Assembly: GCA_018114805.1 (NCBI GenBank)
Contig: CP073042.1
Span: forward strand, 5,811,501-5,875,500
Origin: Candidatus Streptomyces philanthi
GTDB lineage: Bacteria > Actinomycetota > Actinomycetes > Streptomycetales > Streptomycetaceae
Direction: 5' to 3'
Length of the DNA stretch: 64,000 bases
Below the pieces are notes generated by a model. It did no database searches and had not been told where the DNA came from. It saw only the letters and a list, made by a program, of their open reading frames with translations. The translations under genes and the position numbers were made by a program. Numbering within the stretch: the first letter of the stretch is position 1; each line of letters opens with the position of its first letter. Shown here piece after piece: positions 48,102-58,852 of this stretch.

Positions 48102-49985
48102 ATGACTGAGTATGGCCGGAGATCCGGCTCCCAACCGTGGGACCCCGAGGACCCCTTGTACGGGGACCCGGGGTGGCACGGGCAGCAGGCCGCGGGCGGT
48201 CAGAGCCCCTACGGTGACCAGGCCCAGCAGTATGCGCAGCAGCAGGAACCTTTCGCGCAGCAGCAGTACGACTGGGACGGTGCGCAGGGCTCGGCCGCGC
48301 CGTACGGCGGCGGCCCGGGCGATCCGTACGTGCACGGCCAGCAGCCGACCCAGCAGCAGGGCCAGTCCGTCGACCCCTACGGCACGGGTCAGCACGCCCA
48401 GCCCTACGCGCCGGGCCAGCACGTCCAGCCGGTCGACGGATACCCCTCCGGTCAGCACGGTCACCCGTACGGCGGTGAGCGGGCCGACTACCACGGGACG
48501 CCGGACGGCTACCCGGCCCCCGAGCAACAGGCCGCCCCGCACGGCCAGCACGCCCAGCAGCAGCCGGCGTACCAGCGGCAGGCGGGGCAGGAGCCCGCGC
48601 AGCAGACGCGGGGGCGATCTCCGGCGGGCGCCCCGGAGGGGGAGCCGGTAGACGACTGGCGGGCGGCGAACGAGCCCGATCCGGGCGCGCCCGACCACCT
48701 CTTCTTCGCGGAAGAGAAGAACTCCTTCTTCGACGACGCGGACGGCGCCGGCCGCGACGGGCGTGCCGGACGAGGGCCGGGGCGCGACGAGGGCCGATGC
48801 GCCGAGCACGACGACGCGTTCGACGCCGCCTATGGCGACGATGTCAGCGACCCGCGCGAGGAGCGTCGGCAGTCCCGGGAGCGGCGGAACAAGAAGACCA
48901 AGCGCCGTAGCGACATGGCGTGTCTGGTAGTCACGGTGGTGCTCGGCGGCGTCGTGGGCGGCGTGGGCTACTTCGGCTACCAGTTCTGGCAGAGCCACTT
49001 AGGCGCCGCGCCGGACTTCGCGGGCGAGAGCACCGACGAGCAGGTGCAGATCGAGATCCCCGAGGGCACCGGGGTCGCCGCCATGGGCGAGATCCTCAAA
49101 CGCGAAGGCGTCGTCAAGAGCAGCCAGGCGTTCGTGGACGCCGCCAACGGAAACCCCAAGGGCGACCGCATCCAGGCGGGGACGTACACGCTCAACAAGC
49201 GGATGTCGGGTGACGCGGCCGTCACGATGATGACCGACCCCGCGGCGCTGAACTCCCTGATCGTCACCGAGGGCATGCGCAACCGCGCCGTCTACGCGGC
49301 GATCGACAAGAAGATCGGCGCCGCCGAGGGCACCACCCTGGAGGTGGCCCAGAAGGAGTACCGCAACCTCCGGCTCCCCGCGTGGGCTAACAAGAACTCT
49401 GCCATCAAGGACCCCCTGGAGGGGTTCCTCTACCCCTCCCGCTACAGCGTCGGCAAGGACGCCAAGCCCGCCGCCGTACTGTGCAAGATGGTCGAGCAGG
49501 CCAACAAGGAGTACGAGAAGCTCGGCATCGACGAGGCCAAGGCCGAGAGCCTGGGCCTGGCGTCGCCGCTCGACATCGTCACCGTGGCCAGCCTCGTCAA
49601 CGCCGAGGGCATGACGCACGACGACTTCCGTAAGATGGCCGACGTCGTCTACAACCGCCTCAAGCCCGACAACGTGCAGACCAACGGGCTGCTGGAGTTC
49701 GACTCCACGTACAACTACATCAAGAACCAGAGCAAGATCGACTTGACGATCGAGGAACTACGCAAGTACGACAACCCCTACAACACGTACCACGACGAGG
49801 GGCTGCCGCCCGGACCCATCGGGAACCCGGGGGAGGACGCGCTGAAGGCCACCCTGAAGCCCGAGCGGGGCGGGTGGTACTACTTCATCTCCGTCGACCT
49901 CAAGACGACGAAGTTCACCAAGACCTACGCCGAGCACAAGAAGCTGGTCGACGAGTTCAACAAGACGCGCGGCGGCGGTAACTGA
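48102..49985 (+). CDS. mltG: endolytic murein transglycosylase MltG
   Basis: A 627-aa YceG/MltG enzyme that cuts nascent glycan strands. Residues 1-200 are a disordered Gln/Gly/Tyr/Pro-rich cytoplasmic region with recurring GQHxQP units, followed by acidic and basic stretches, a transmembrane helix (about 273-295), then the LysM-like IEIPEGTGVAAMGEIL and the catalytic domain. There ASLVNAEG supplies the conserved Glu and YNTYHDEGLPPGPIGNPG is the family signature. Codon 300 (48999-49001), just after the membrane helix, is TTA, a rare bldA-dependent codon. The start ATG 48102 is preceded by AGGGGA. Confidence 0.93.
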   Translation: MTEYGRRSGSQPWDPEDPLYGDPGWHGQQAAGGQSPYGDQAQQYAQQQEPFAQQQYDWDGAQGSAAPYGGGPGDPYVHGQQPTQQQGQSVDPYGTGQHAQPYAPGQHVQPVDGYPSGQHGHPYGGERADYHGTPDGYPAPEQQAAPHGQHAQQQPAYQRQAGQEPAQQTRGRSPAGAPEGEPVDDWRAANEPDPGAPDHLFFAEEKNSFFDDADGAGRDGRAGRGPGRDEGRCAEHDDAFDAAYGDDVSDPREERRQSRERRNKKTKRRSDMACLVVTVVLGGVVGGVGYFGYQFWQSHLGAAPDFAGESTDEQVQIEIPEGTGVAAMGEILKREGVVKSSQAFVDAANGNPKGDRIQAGTYTLNKRMSGDAAVTMMTDPAALNSLIVTEGMRNRAVYAAIDKKIGAAEGTTLEVAQKEYRNLRLPAWANKNSAIKDPLEGFLYPSRYSVGKDAKPAAVLCKMVEQANKEYEKLGIDEAKAESLGLASPLDIVTVASLVNAEGMTHDDFRKMADVVYNRLKPDNVQTNGLLEFDSTYNYIKNQSKIDLTIEELRKYDNPYNTYHDEGLPPGPIGNPGEDALKATLKPERGGWYYFISVDLKTTKFTKTYAEHKKLVDEFNKTRGGGN

Positions 49986-50007
49986 CACAGGGGGCGGGGA
50001 CAGACAG

Positions 50008-50847
50008 ATGCCGGACGACCGCAGGGCGGCGGTCCTAGGATCGCCGATCGCGCACTCGCTCTCGCCGGTGTTGCATCGGTCCGCGTACGCCAAGCTGGGG
50101 CTGACCGGCTGGCGCTACGACCGGTACGAGGTGGACGAGGCCGGGCTGCCGGCCTTCCTGCAGGGGCTGGACCGCGACTGGGCCGGGCTCTCGCTGACGA
50201 TGCCGCTCAAGCGGGCGATCATCCCGCTGCTCGACGAGATCACCCAGACCGCGGCCTCGGTGGAGGCGGTGAACACCGTGCTGTTCACCGAGGAGGGCCG
50301 GCGGGTCGGCGAGAACACCGACATCCCCGGCATGATCGCGGCGATGCGCGAGCGCGGCGTGGAACGGGTGGAGCGCGCCGCGGTGTTGGGCGCCGGGGCC
50401 ACGGCGTCATCGGCGCTGGCCGCCCTCGCCCGCATCCAGGTCGGCGAGGTCACCGCGTACGTCCGCGGGGCGGCCCGGGCCACCGAGATGCGGCAGTGGG
50501 GCGAGCGGCTCGGGGTGCGCGTGCGCACCGCGGACTGGGCGGACGCCGCCGAGGCGATGAGCGCCCCGCTGGTGTTCGCGACCACCCCGGCCGGCAGCAC
50601 CGACGCGCTGGCCGCCGCCGTGCCCGAGCGACCCGGCGCGCTCTTCGACGTGCTCTACGACCCGTGGCCCACCGCGCTGGCCGCCGCCTGGTCGGCGCGC
50701 GGCGCCGTCGTCGGCGGGCTCGACCTGCTCGTGCACCAGGCGGTGTTGCAGGTGGAGCGGATGACCGGCGGCGCGGCACCGCTGGCCGCCATGCGGGAGG
50801 CGGGCGAGGCCGCGCTCGCGGCGCGGCAGCGGCCTCCGGCGCCGTAG
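50008..50847 (+). CDS. aroE: shikimate dehydrogenase
   Basis: A 279-aa NADP-dependent enzyme reducing 3-dehydroshikimate. GSPIAHSLSPVLHRSAY is the shikimate-binding segment, LTMPLKR holds the catalytic Lys, GENTDIPG the second substrate site, and VLGAGATASSALAAL the nucleotide fold. It starts 22 nt after mltG and precedes aroC. Confidence 0.95.
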   Translation: MPDDRRAAVLGSPIAHSLSPVLHRSAYAKLGLTGWRYDRYEVDEAGLPAFLQGLDRDWAGLSLTMPLKRAIIPLLDEITQTAASVEAVNTVLFTEEGRRVGENTDIPGMIAAMRERGVERVERAAVLGAGATASSALAALARIQVGEVTAYVRGAARATEMRQWGERLGVRVRTADWADAAEAMSAPLVFATTPAGSTDALAAAVPERPGALFDVLYDPWPTALAAAWSARGAVVGGLDLLVHQAVLQVERMTGGAAPLAAMREAGEAALAARQRPPAP

Positions 50848-51073
50848 CGGCTCCGGCCCGCGGGTCGGCGTTCCGCGCTCGCCCGACCGGGGGCCACCGG
50901 GGGCGAGCACGGCCGGACGCGGCGCGCCGCGCACACGGCGTGCGAACGGCGCGCCGCCCGGGAAGGGGCGCGCGCCGTCGTCCGTAGCGTGGACGGGCGA
51001 ACGGGCTCCGTCGCAGCTCATGGGAGGATCGGGGCTGAGAAGTCGCACGGGCGCGAGGTTTTAAGGAGCACCG

Positions 51074-52258
51074 TTGAGCAGGTTGCGTTGGCTGACGGCG
51101 GGGGAGTCGCACGGCCCCGCACTGGTGGCGACCCTGGAGGGGCTGCCCGCCGGGATACCGATCACCACCGACATGGTGGCGGACGCGCTCGCGCGGCGGC
51201 GGCTCGGCTACGGCCGCGGTGCCCGGATGAAGTTCGAGCGCGACGAGGTCACGTTCATCGGCGGCGTACGACACGGCCTGACCCTGGGCGGCCCCGTGGC
51301 GATCATGGTGGGCAACACCGAGTGGCCCAAGTGGGAAAAGGTGATGGCAGCCGACCCGGTCGACCCCGAGGTGCTGGCTGTGCTGGCCAGGAACGAGCCG
51401 CTAACCCGCCCCCGGCCCGGCCACGCCGACCTGGCCGGCATGCAGAAGTACGGCTTCGACGAGGCCCGGCCGATCCTGGAGCGCGCCTCCGCGCGGGAGA
51501 CCGCGGCTCGCGTCGCCCTCGGCGCCGTCGCCCGTTCCTACCTCAAGGAGACGGCCGGCATTGAGATCGTCTCGCACGTGGTGGAGCTGGCCGCGGCCAA
51601 GGCCCCGTACGGCGTCTACCCCACCCCCGGCGACGTCGAGCGACTCGACGCCGACCCGGTGCGCTGCCTGGACCCCAAGGCCAGCGAGGCGATGGTGGCC
51701 GAGATCGACCAGGCGCACAAGGACGGCGACACCCTCGGCGGCGTGGTCGAGGTGCTGGCGTACGGTGTGCCGGTCGGGCTCGGCTCGCACGTGCACTCGG
51801 ACCGGCGGCTCGACGCGCGGCTCGCGGCAGCGCTCATGGGCATCCAGGCAATCAAGGGCGTCGAGCTGGGCGACGGGTTCGACCTGGCCCGGGTCCCCGG
51901 CTCGCAGGCGCACGACGAGATCCTGCCGACCGAGGACGGGATCAAGCGGGCGACCGGCCGCTCCGGCGGCACCGAGGGCGGGCTGACCACCGGCGAACTG
52001 CTGCGCGTGCGGGCCGCGATGAAGCCGATCGCGACCGTGCCCCGGGCGCTGGCCACCGTCGACGTGACCACCGGCGAGCCGACCAAGGCCCACCACCAGC
52101 GCTCGGACGTGTGCGCCGTGCCGGCCGCCGGGATCGTCGCCGAGGCGATGGTGGCGCTGGTGCTCGCCGACGCGGTGGCGGAGAAGTTCGGCGGCGACAG
52201 CGTCCCCGAGACCCGCCGCAACGTCCGTGGCTTCCTCGACCACCTGCAGATCCGGTGA
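51074..52258 (+). CDS. aroC: chorismate synthase
   Basis: A 394-aa FMN-dependent enzyme making chorismate from EPSP. All three family signatures are present: [18 protein letters not shown], the [13 protein letters not shown] region with [12 protein letters not shown], and [19 protein letters not shown]. The TTG at 51074 is the start because AAGGAG is 8 nt upstream and the protein begins exactly where the family does. GTGA overlap with aroK. Confidence 0.97.
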   Translation: MSRLRWLTAGESHGPALVATLEGLPAGIPITTDMVADALARRRLGYGRGARMKFERDEVTFIGGVRHGLTLGGPVAIMVGNTEWPKWEKVMAADPVDPEVLAVLARNEPLTRPRPGHADLAGMQKYGFDEARPILERASARETAARVALGAVARSYLKETAGIEIVSHVVELAAAKAPYGVYPTPGDVERLDADPVRCLDPKASEAMVAEIDQAHKDGDTLGGVVEVLAYGVPVGLGSHVHSDRRLDARLAAALMGIQAIKGVELGDGFDLARVPGSQAHDEILPTEDGIKRATGRSGGTEGGLTTGELLRVRAAMKPIATVPRALATVDVTTGEPTKAHHQRSDVCAVPAAGIVAEAMVALVLADAVAEKFGGDSVPETRRNVRGFLDHLQIR

Positions 52259-52809
52259 CCGGCGCGGAACAGCACACCGCGCCCGGCGCCGGCGAGCGCC
52301 CCGGGCCCGTCGTGATCCTGGTGGGCCCGCCCGGCACGGGCAAGACGACCGTGGGCGCGCTGCTCGCCGAGCGCCTCGGCACGACCTACCGCGACACCGA
52401 CGCCGACATCGAGCAGACCGCCGGCCGGCCCATTCCGGAGATCTTCTTCGAGCACGGCGAGCCGCACTTCCGCGCCCTTGAGCGGGCCGCGGTGCGCGCC
52501 GCGGTGGCCGAGCACCCGGGCGTGCTCTCGCTCGGCGGCGGCGCGGTGATGGACGAGGACACCCGGGCGCTGCTGACCGGCCTGCCGGTGGTCTTCCTCG
52601 ACGTGCGGCTCGCCGCGGCCGTGCGCCGGGTGGGCCTGGACGCGCCGCGCCCGCTGTTGGCCGTCAACCCGCGACAGCGCTGGCGGGAGCTGATGGAGGC
52701 GCGCCGCCCGTTGTACACGCAGGTGGCCCGCGCCGTCGTGAGCACCGACGACCGCACTCCCGAGGACGTGGCCGGCGAGGTCGCCAGGGCGCTGGAGCTT
52801 CAGGAGTGA
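52255..52809 (+). CDS. aroK: shikimate kinase
   Basis: A 184-aa P-loop kinase. Walker A is [17 protein letters not shown], the substrate site [18 protein letters not shown] with GEPHFRALE, then the GGGAV strand and the lid RPLLA...RRPLY. An N-terminal extension of about 15 residues precedes the fold. GTG start inside the aroC stop. Confidence 0.96.
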   Translation: MTGAEQHTAPGAGERPGPVVILVGPPGTGKTTVGALLAERLGTTYRDTDADIEQTAGRPIPEIFFEHGEPHFRALERAAVRAAVAEHPGVLSLGGGAVMDEDTRALLTGLPVVFLDVRLAAAVRRVGLDAPRPLLAVNPRQRWRELMEARRPLYTQVARAVVSTDDRTPEDVAGEVARALELQE

Positions 52810-54434
<1,625 letters not shown>

Positions 54435-54622
54435 CGTGACCCGCCCGGCGCCCTGGGCCCCACGCGCGCCGGCGGGGGAGCGCGCACCGGCCAACGGCAG
54501 GCCGGGTGAGGCGCTGTTCACCCGGAAGTGGGAGAGTACCGTTCGGTAGCGCACTCGGCCGGCGCACGCGCGCGGCCGGGTCGACACACGTCAGCCGCCC
54601 GTACGAGACGGAGAGCCACCGG

Positions 54623-55469
54623 ATGCAGCACGCAGTGGGAGTTCCGCTGCCCCCGTCCCACGGCCAGGGGCAGGGTGCGGCGGGCGCCGCCCAGCACTCG
54701 GGCCACCCGCGCCACCCGGGTCGCCGCCCGTGGCCGGCGGCCCCATCCGACGCCGGCCCGCGCCGACGCCCGGCTGGCCCGGGAGCCCCCCGCGCCGGCA
54801 CCCCGCCGCACCCGGCGACCGACGGCACCACCGGACCGGTGACGCTGCCCCCGGGCGCCCCTGTACCGCTGCCCGACGCGCCGCGGGATCAGCCCGTGAT
54901 CGACGCGTCCCGCACCGCGGTGGCCGTACTGCTCATCGGGCCGGCCGGTGCGGGCAAGACCACCGTGGCCCGGCTGTGGGCGGACAGCCGGCGGGTGCCC
55001 ACCGCGCACATCAGCCTCGACGACGTGCGCGAGTGGGTCAGGTCGGGCTTCGCCAACCCGCAGCCCGGTTGGAACGAGAACTCCGAGGCGCAGTACCGGC
55101 TCGCCCGCCGCACCTGCGGCTTCGCCGCCCGCAACTTCCTGGCCGACGGCATCTCCTGCATCCTGGACGGCGCCGTCTTCCCCGACCGCCCGGTCGTGGG
55201 CCTCGGCGGCTGGAAGCGGCACCGTCGGCCCCGGGCTGCTGCCCGTGGCGCTCCTGCCGGGCCTCGAGGTCGTCCTGGAGCGCAACGCGGCCCGCTCGGG
55301 CAACCGCAGGCTCAGCGACGAGGAGGTCGCCCGCATCCACGGCCGGATGGCCGGCTGGTACGGGTCGGGGCTGCCGATCATCGACAACTCGCAGTACGAC
55401 GTGGCCCAGACCGCCCAGATGCTGGACGAGGCCGTCGCGCGCAGCATCGCGAGCCCGCCGTCCTGGTAG
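54623..55469 (+). pseudogene. P-loop ATPase/kinase-like protein, frameshifted
   Basis: From ATG 54623 the frame encodes about 90 disordered Pro/Ala/His residues, then Walker A (LLIGPAGAGKTTVARLW), SLDDVREWVRSGFANPQPGW and CILDGAVFPDRPVVGLGGWKRH. At about 55222 the frame shifts. The natural continuation VGPGLLPVALLPGLEVVLERN, then RIHGRMAGWYGSGLPIIDNSQ, ends at 55469 in another frame, whereas the original frame continues as unrelated sequence to 55669. One extra C in CACC explains it. Intact copies occur here in streptomycetes; the substrate is unknown. Confidence 0.75.
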
Positions 55470-55666
55470 TCGCCGGGCCCGACCGGCGGAACCTTTCCGC
55501 TGGTCGAGCCCGGGGCCGGCCGTGGTGCGCTTGCCCCGTGAGCGGCCCGGCGCCGGCGCCCGTCCGCGTCCCCCGCCCCTCGCGCGTGGGCCTGGGTCGC
55601 ACCCGCCGCGGATGCCGGTCGTCCCTACTCGGACGTGCCCGACCGGCCGGGTGCGCGCGGCACCCC

Positions 55667-55672
55667 TAGGCT
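55667..55672 (+). promoter_or_regulatory. -10 box of a leaderless transcript
   Basis: TAGGCT followed by 7 nt and ATG 55680. Confidence 0.5.
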
Positions 55673-55679
55673 CGGAGAC

Positions 55680-56786
55680 ATGTCCGAGGTCTTCGCGACG
55701 CGACGTACCCGACTGCGCGAGCGGTGCGCGGCCGTCGGGAACGCGGCAGCGCTCGTGTCCCGACCGGCCAACGTCCGCTACCTGTGCGGCGAGACGCGGC
55801 CCGGGGCCGTACTGCTGCTCGGGCCGACGGAGGACGTGTTGCTGCGCTCCGCGGCCCGGGCGGCCGAGCCCGCCGCTGGCCGGCCCGAGGACGACCTCCC
55901 GGTGCGGGAGCTGACCGAGCCGCACGGCGACCCGGCCGTCGCCGCGGCCGATCTCGCCGCCGCCGCTGGTGCCGCGCGGCTGGCCGTCGACGAGCACCAC
56001 CTCACCGTGGACCGGCACCGCGCCCTGCGCTCGGCCGCCCCCCGGCTCGACCTCGCCGACCTCGGCTGCGCCGTCGAACAGCAGCTGATCGTCAAGGACG
56101 ACGACGAGATCGCCGCCCTGCGCATCGCCGCCGAGATCGCCGACCAGGCGCTGGGCGAACTCCTCGAGTCGATCCTGGTGGGCCGCACCGAGCGGCACCT
56201 CGCACTGGAACTGGAGCGCCGCCTGGTGGACCACGGCGCCGACGGCCCGACGTTCGCCACCTCCGTCGGCACCGGCCCGCACTCGGGCCGTCTCGGCCAC
56301 CTGCCCACCGACCGCCGCGTCGAGGAGGGCGACTTCCTCACCGTCTGCCTGGCTGCCAGCTACCGCGGCTACCGCTGCGAGGTGGGGCGGACCTTCGTCA
56401 TCGGGACCTCGCCGGCCGACTGGCAGATCGAACTGTACGATGTGGTCTTCGCCGCCCAGCGGGCCGGTCGGGAGGCGCTGGCGCCGGGCACGGCCTACCG
56501 CGAGGTAGATCGTGCGAGTCGGCAGGTGCTGGCCGCCGCGGGGTGCGATGGGACGCTCGGGGACCGCGTCGGGCACGGGCTGGGCCTGGAAAACGACGAG
56601 GACCCTCGGCTGGCGCCGGAAGCCATGGGTAAACTGGACGCTCGTGTGCCGGTCACCGTCGAACCGGGGGTCCACCTCCCGGGGCGGGGCGGCGTCCGGA
56701 TAGATGACACACTCGTCGTTCGCCCCGAGGTGGACGGCGGCCCCGAGCTACTCACCATCACGACCAAGGAGCTGCTCGCGCTCTAG
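55680..56786 (+). CDS. M24 (Xaa-Pro aminopeptidase-like) protein with altered metal site
   Basis: A 368-aa pita-bread-fold protein with an N-terminal creatinase-like domain ([15 protein letters not shown]). The five expected metal ligands of aminopeptidase P are partly replaced. Alignment around YRGY puts Cys where the first Asp should be ([11 protein letters not shown]) and Glu for the second (CEVGRTF). The His in GHGLGLE and the first Glu in TVEPGVHL remain, and the last Glu is Asp (VRIDDTLVV). It may be inactive as a peptidase or use another metal. It sits directly before efp with a 47-bp gap. The leaderless -10 supports ATG 55680. Confidence 0.85.
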   Translation: MSEVFATRRTRLRERCAAVGNAAALVSRPANVRYLCGETRPGAVLLLGPTEDVLLRSAARAAEPAAGRPEDDLPVRELTEPHGDPAVAAADLAAAAGAARLAVDEHHLTVDRHRALRSAAPRLDLADLGCAVEQQLIVKDDDEIAALRIAAEIADQALGELLESILVGRTERHLALELERRLVDHGADGPTFATSVGTGPHSGRLGHLPTDRRVEEGDFLTVCLAASYRGYRCEVGRTFVIGTSPADWQIELYDVVFAAQRAGREALAPGTAYREVDRASRQVLAAAGCDGTLGDRVGHGLGLENDEDPRLAPEAMGKLDARVPVTVEPGVHLPGRGGVRIDDTLVVRPEVDGGPELLTITTKELLAL

Positions 56787-56833
56787 CGCGCACCCCTGGT
56801 TCCACCAGTTTCAGTCCAGGAGATTCCGCAACC

Positions 56834-57400
56834 GTGGCATCCACGAACGACCTCAAGAACGGCCTGGTGCTCAAGCTCGACGGGGGCCAGCTCTGGTCCG
56901 TCGTCGAGTTCCAGCACGTCAAGCCCGGTAAGGGCCCTGCCTTCGTCCGCACCAAGCTGAAGCACGTGCTGTCCGGCAAGGTCGTCGACAAGACCTTCAA
57001 CGCCGGCGTGAAGGTCGAGACGGCGAATGTCGACAAGCGCGGCATGCAGTTCTCGTACAAGGACGGCAACGACTTCGTGTTCATGGACACGGAGACGTTC
57101 GACCAGATCAACGTGACGCCCGAGACCGTCGGCGACGCGGCCAACTACCTGCTCGAGGGCAACGAGGTCGTCGTCGCCATGTACGAGGGCGCCGTCCTCT
57201 ACATCGAGCTGCCGGCCTCCGTCGAGCTGGTCATCGAGTACACCGAGCCCGGCGTCCAGGGCGACCGCTCCACCGGTGGCTCCAAGCCCGCCCGCCTTGA
57301 GACCGGCTACGAGATCCAGGTCCCGCTCTTCATCACCACCGGTGAGAAGATCAAGGTCGACACCCGCTCCGGTGAGTACCTCGGTCGGGTGAATAGCTAA
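56834..57400 (+). CDS. efp: translation elongation factor P
   Basis: A 188-aa three-domain EF-P that relieves ribosome stalling at polyproline. The tip loop is KPGKGPA with Lys 34 or so, the palindromic PGKGP form reported for actinobacterial EF-P that works unmodified; no EpmA/EpmB-type gene is seen here. The C-terminal signature [16 protein letters not shown] is intact. GTG start. Confidence 0.97.
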   Translation: MASTNDLKNGLVLKLDGGQLWSVVEFQHVKPGKGPAFVRTKLKHVLSGKVVDKTFNAGVKVETANVDKRGMQFSYKDGNDFVFMDTETFDQINVTPETVGDAANYLLEGNEVVVAMYEGAVLYIELPASVELVIEYTEPGVQGDRSTGGSKPARLETGYEIQVPLFITTGEKIKVDTRSGEYLGRVNS

Positions 57401-57402
57401 CC

Positions 57403-57834
57403 GTGGCTGCCCGCAACAAGGCCCGCAAGCGTGCCTTCCAGATCCTCTTCGAGGCCGATCAGCGCGGTACCGCCGTGCCGACCGTGCTCGCGGACTGGAT
57501 CAGGCACTCGCGGTCCGACGACCGGCAGCCGCCGGTCAACGAGTACACGATGCAGCTCACCGGGGGGTACGCCGACCACGCGGACCGCATCGACGAGCTG
57601 ATCGCCACCTACGCGGTCGGCTGGTCCCTGGACCGGATGCCGGTCGTCGACCGGAACATCCTGCGGCTCGGCGCCTACGAGCTGATCTGGGAGGACGAGA
57701 CGCCGGACGCGGTGGTGATCGACGAGGCGGTGCAGCTCGCCAAGGAGTTCTCCACGGAGGACTCCCCGGCGTTCGTCAACGGCCTGCTGGGGCGGCTCAA
57801 GGAGCTCAAGCCCAGCCTGCGCCGCGAAGGCTGA
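57403..57834 (+). CDS. nusB: transcription antitermination factor NusB
   Basis: A 143-aa all-helical protein. ARNKARKRAFQILFEADQRG is the N-terminal RNA-binding arm, MPVVDRNILRLGAYELIW the conserved core, and FVNGLLGRLK the C-terminus. It starts 2 nt after efp. It assists rRNA operon antitermination with NusE. Confidence 0.96.
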   Translation: MAARNKARKRAFQILFEADQRGTAVPTVLADWIRHSRSDDRQPPVNEYTMQLTGGYADHADRIDELIATYAVGWSLDRMPVVDRNILRLGAYELIWEDETPDAVVIDEAVQLAKEFSTEDSPAFVNGLLGRLKELKPSLRREG

Positions 57835-57846
57835 CCCAGTACGCCT

Positions 57847-57898
57847 CATGCCGCTGCCCCTGGCACGACCCGAGAGGGTCGCCAGGGGCAGCGGCATG
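57847..57898 (+). terminator. very strong hairpin after nusB
   Basis: CATGCCGCTGCCCCTGGC (57847-57864) is perfectly complementary to 57881-57898; an inner GACCC/GGGTC stem stacks on top. It begins 12 nt after the nusB stop. A smaller hairpin, GGCTCAC-ggtc-GTGAGCC (57954-57971), follows and may serve bldD from the other side. The rest up to 58152 is empty. Confidence 0.85.
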
Positions 57899-58152
57899 TG
57901 CGCGGCCGATGCGGTCGCACCGCGTACGCTCGAACGAGTGACAGCCTGCGGCCGGCTCACGGTCGTGAGCCAACGGTGGGTGTCGGTCGGGCCACGCCGC
58001 ACACCCCCGCGCCGCCAGGGCGGTCACTCCGCGAGAGCGGGTGTCCTCCCCGGCGGGCGGGGGTGCGTGACGGCGGTGCAGGTGCGAGACGGGGCCCGGT
58101 GGCGCGCCCGAGGTGTCGCGGGCGCTACCGGCCGCCGGTCATCGGCGGTCGG

Positions 58153-58653
58153 TCACAGGTCCTCGTGCTGCACTGCGCGCCGGGCGTCCGCGTCCAGCAC
58201 GCCCCAGCCGATGAGCTGCTCGGTCAGCACGGAGGGCGACTGGTCGTAGATCACCGCGAGGGTGCGCAGGTCGTCCTGGCGGATCGAGAGGACCTTGCCG
58301 TTGTAATCGCCGCGCTGGCTCTGGATCGTGGCCGCGTACCGCTGCAGGGGGCCCGCCTTCTCGGCCGGGACGTGCGCCAGCCGCTCCAGGTCGAGCACCA
58401 GCTTCGGCGGCGGCTCGGCGGCCCCGCCCGGCGTCGTGCCCGGCAGCAGTTCCTGCACGGGAACGCCGTAGAAGTCGGCCAGCTCGGCCAGGCGCTGCAC
58501 CGTCACGGCACGGTCGCCGCGCTCGTACGAACCGACCACCACGGCCTTCCAGCGGCCCTGAGACTTCTCCTCGACACCGTGGAGGGAGAGCCCCTGCTGC
58601 GTGCGGATGGCGCGGAGCTTGGCTCCGAGCTGTTTAGTGTATTCGCTGGACAT
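58153..58653 (-). CDS. bldD: BldD, global developmental repressor responding to c-di-GMP
   Basis: A 166-aa two-domain regulator. The N-terminal XRE-type HTH (LGAKLRAIRTQQGLSLHGVE to VQRLAELADFYGVPVQELLP) binds BldD boxes; the C-terminal domain has the complete c-di-GMP signature RGD-x8-RQDD (RGDYNGKVLSIRQDD, about residues 114-128). In Streptomyces, c-di-GMP dimerises BldD to repress sporulation genes such as ssgB, also in this window. A perfect BldD box sits in its own promoter, so autorepression is expected. Confidence 0.97.
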   Translation of the reverse strand: MSSEYTKQLGAKLRAIRTQQGLSLHGVEEKSQGRWKAVVVGSYERGDRAVTVQRLAELADFYGVPVQELLPGTTPGGAAEPPPKLVLDLERLAHVPAEKAGPLQRYAATIQSQRGDYNGKVLSIRQDDLRTLAVIYDQSPSVLTEQLIGWGVLDADARRAVQHEDL

Positions 58654-58688
58654 AAAGCTCCCCGGACGAAGACTGGTAACTCACTGTG

Positions 58689-58718
58689 AGGTTACGCAGC
58701 GTAATCTGGCTTCGTCAA
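58689..58718 (-). promoter_or_regulatory. bldD promoter
   Basis: On the minus strand TTGACG (58713-58718), an 18-bp spacer and TAACCT (58689-58694), giving a leader of about 30 nt to ATG 58653. Confidence 0.7.
58691..58705. promoter_or_regulatory. BldD box (autoregulatory operator)
   Basis: GTTACGCAGCGTAAT matches NTNACNCWGNGTNAN at every defined position and overlaps the bldD spacer and -10 box. A second small palindrome, CTCACTGTGAG (58680-58690), lies beside it. Confidence 0.85.
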
Positions 58719-58805
58719 GCCGAAAGTTGCGTATGCGTGCTCGGCTGGGGGCCCCGACTGCGCACCTTTTCGGTCCTGGTACCGTCAATAACGTAAATTC
58801 CGACG

Positions 58806-58841
58806 TCCTTTAACGTCCGTCCCGTGAGGCGGAGAAGGAGG
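58806..58841 (+). promoter_or_regulatory. probable PyrR-binding RNA element overlapping the pyrR ribosome-binding site
   Basis: The leader segment GTCCCGTGAGGCGGAGAAGG (58819-58838 region) aligns with the core of Bacillus PyrR binding loops, GUCC-AGAGAGGC-GAGAAGG, as I remember it. It runs directly into the ribosome-binding site AAGGAGG (58835-58841), 11 nt before ATG 58853. Binding of PyrR with UMP would block translation. No terminator follows, so control is more likely translational, as in mycobacteria. Confidence 0.6.
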
Positions 58842-58852
58842 TCCGTTCCGTT

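Noticed and set aside
57848-58249. 133-codon plus-strand frame after nusB
   Set aside because: Its start lies inside the terminator hairpin, and the translation is Arg/Gly-rich with no domain and runs into the 3' end of bldD on the other strand.
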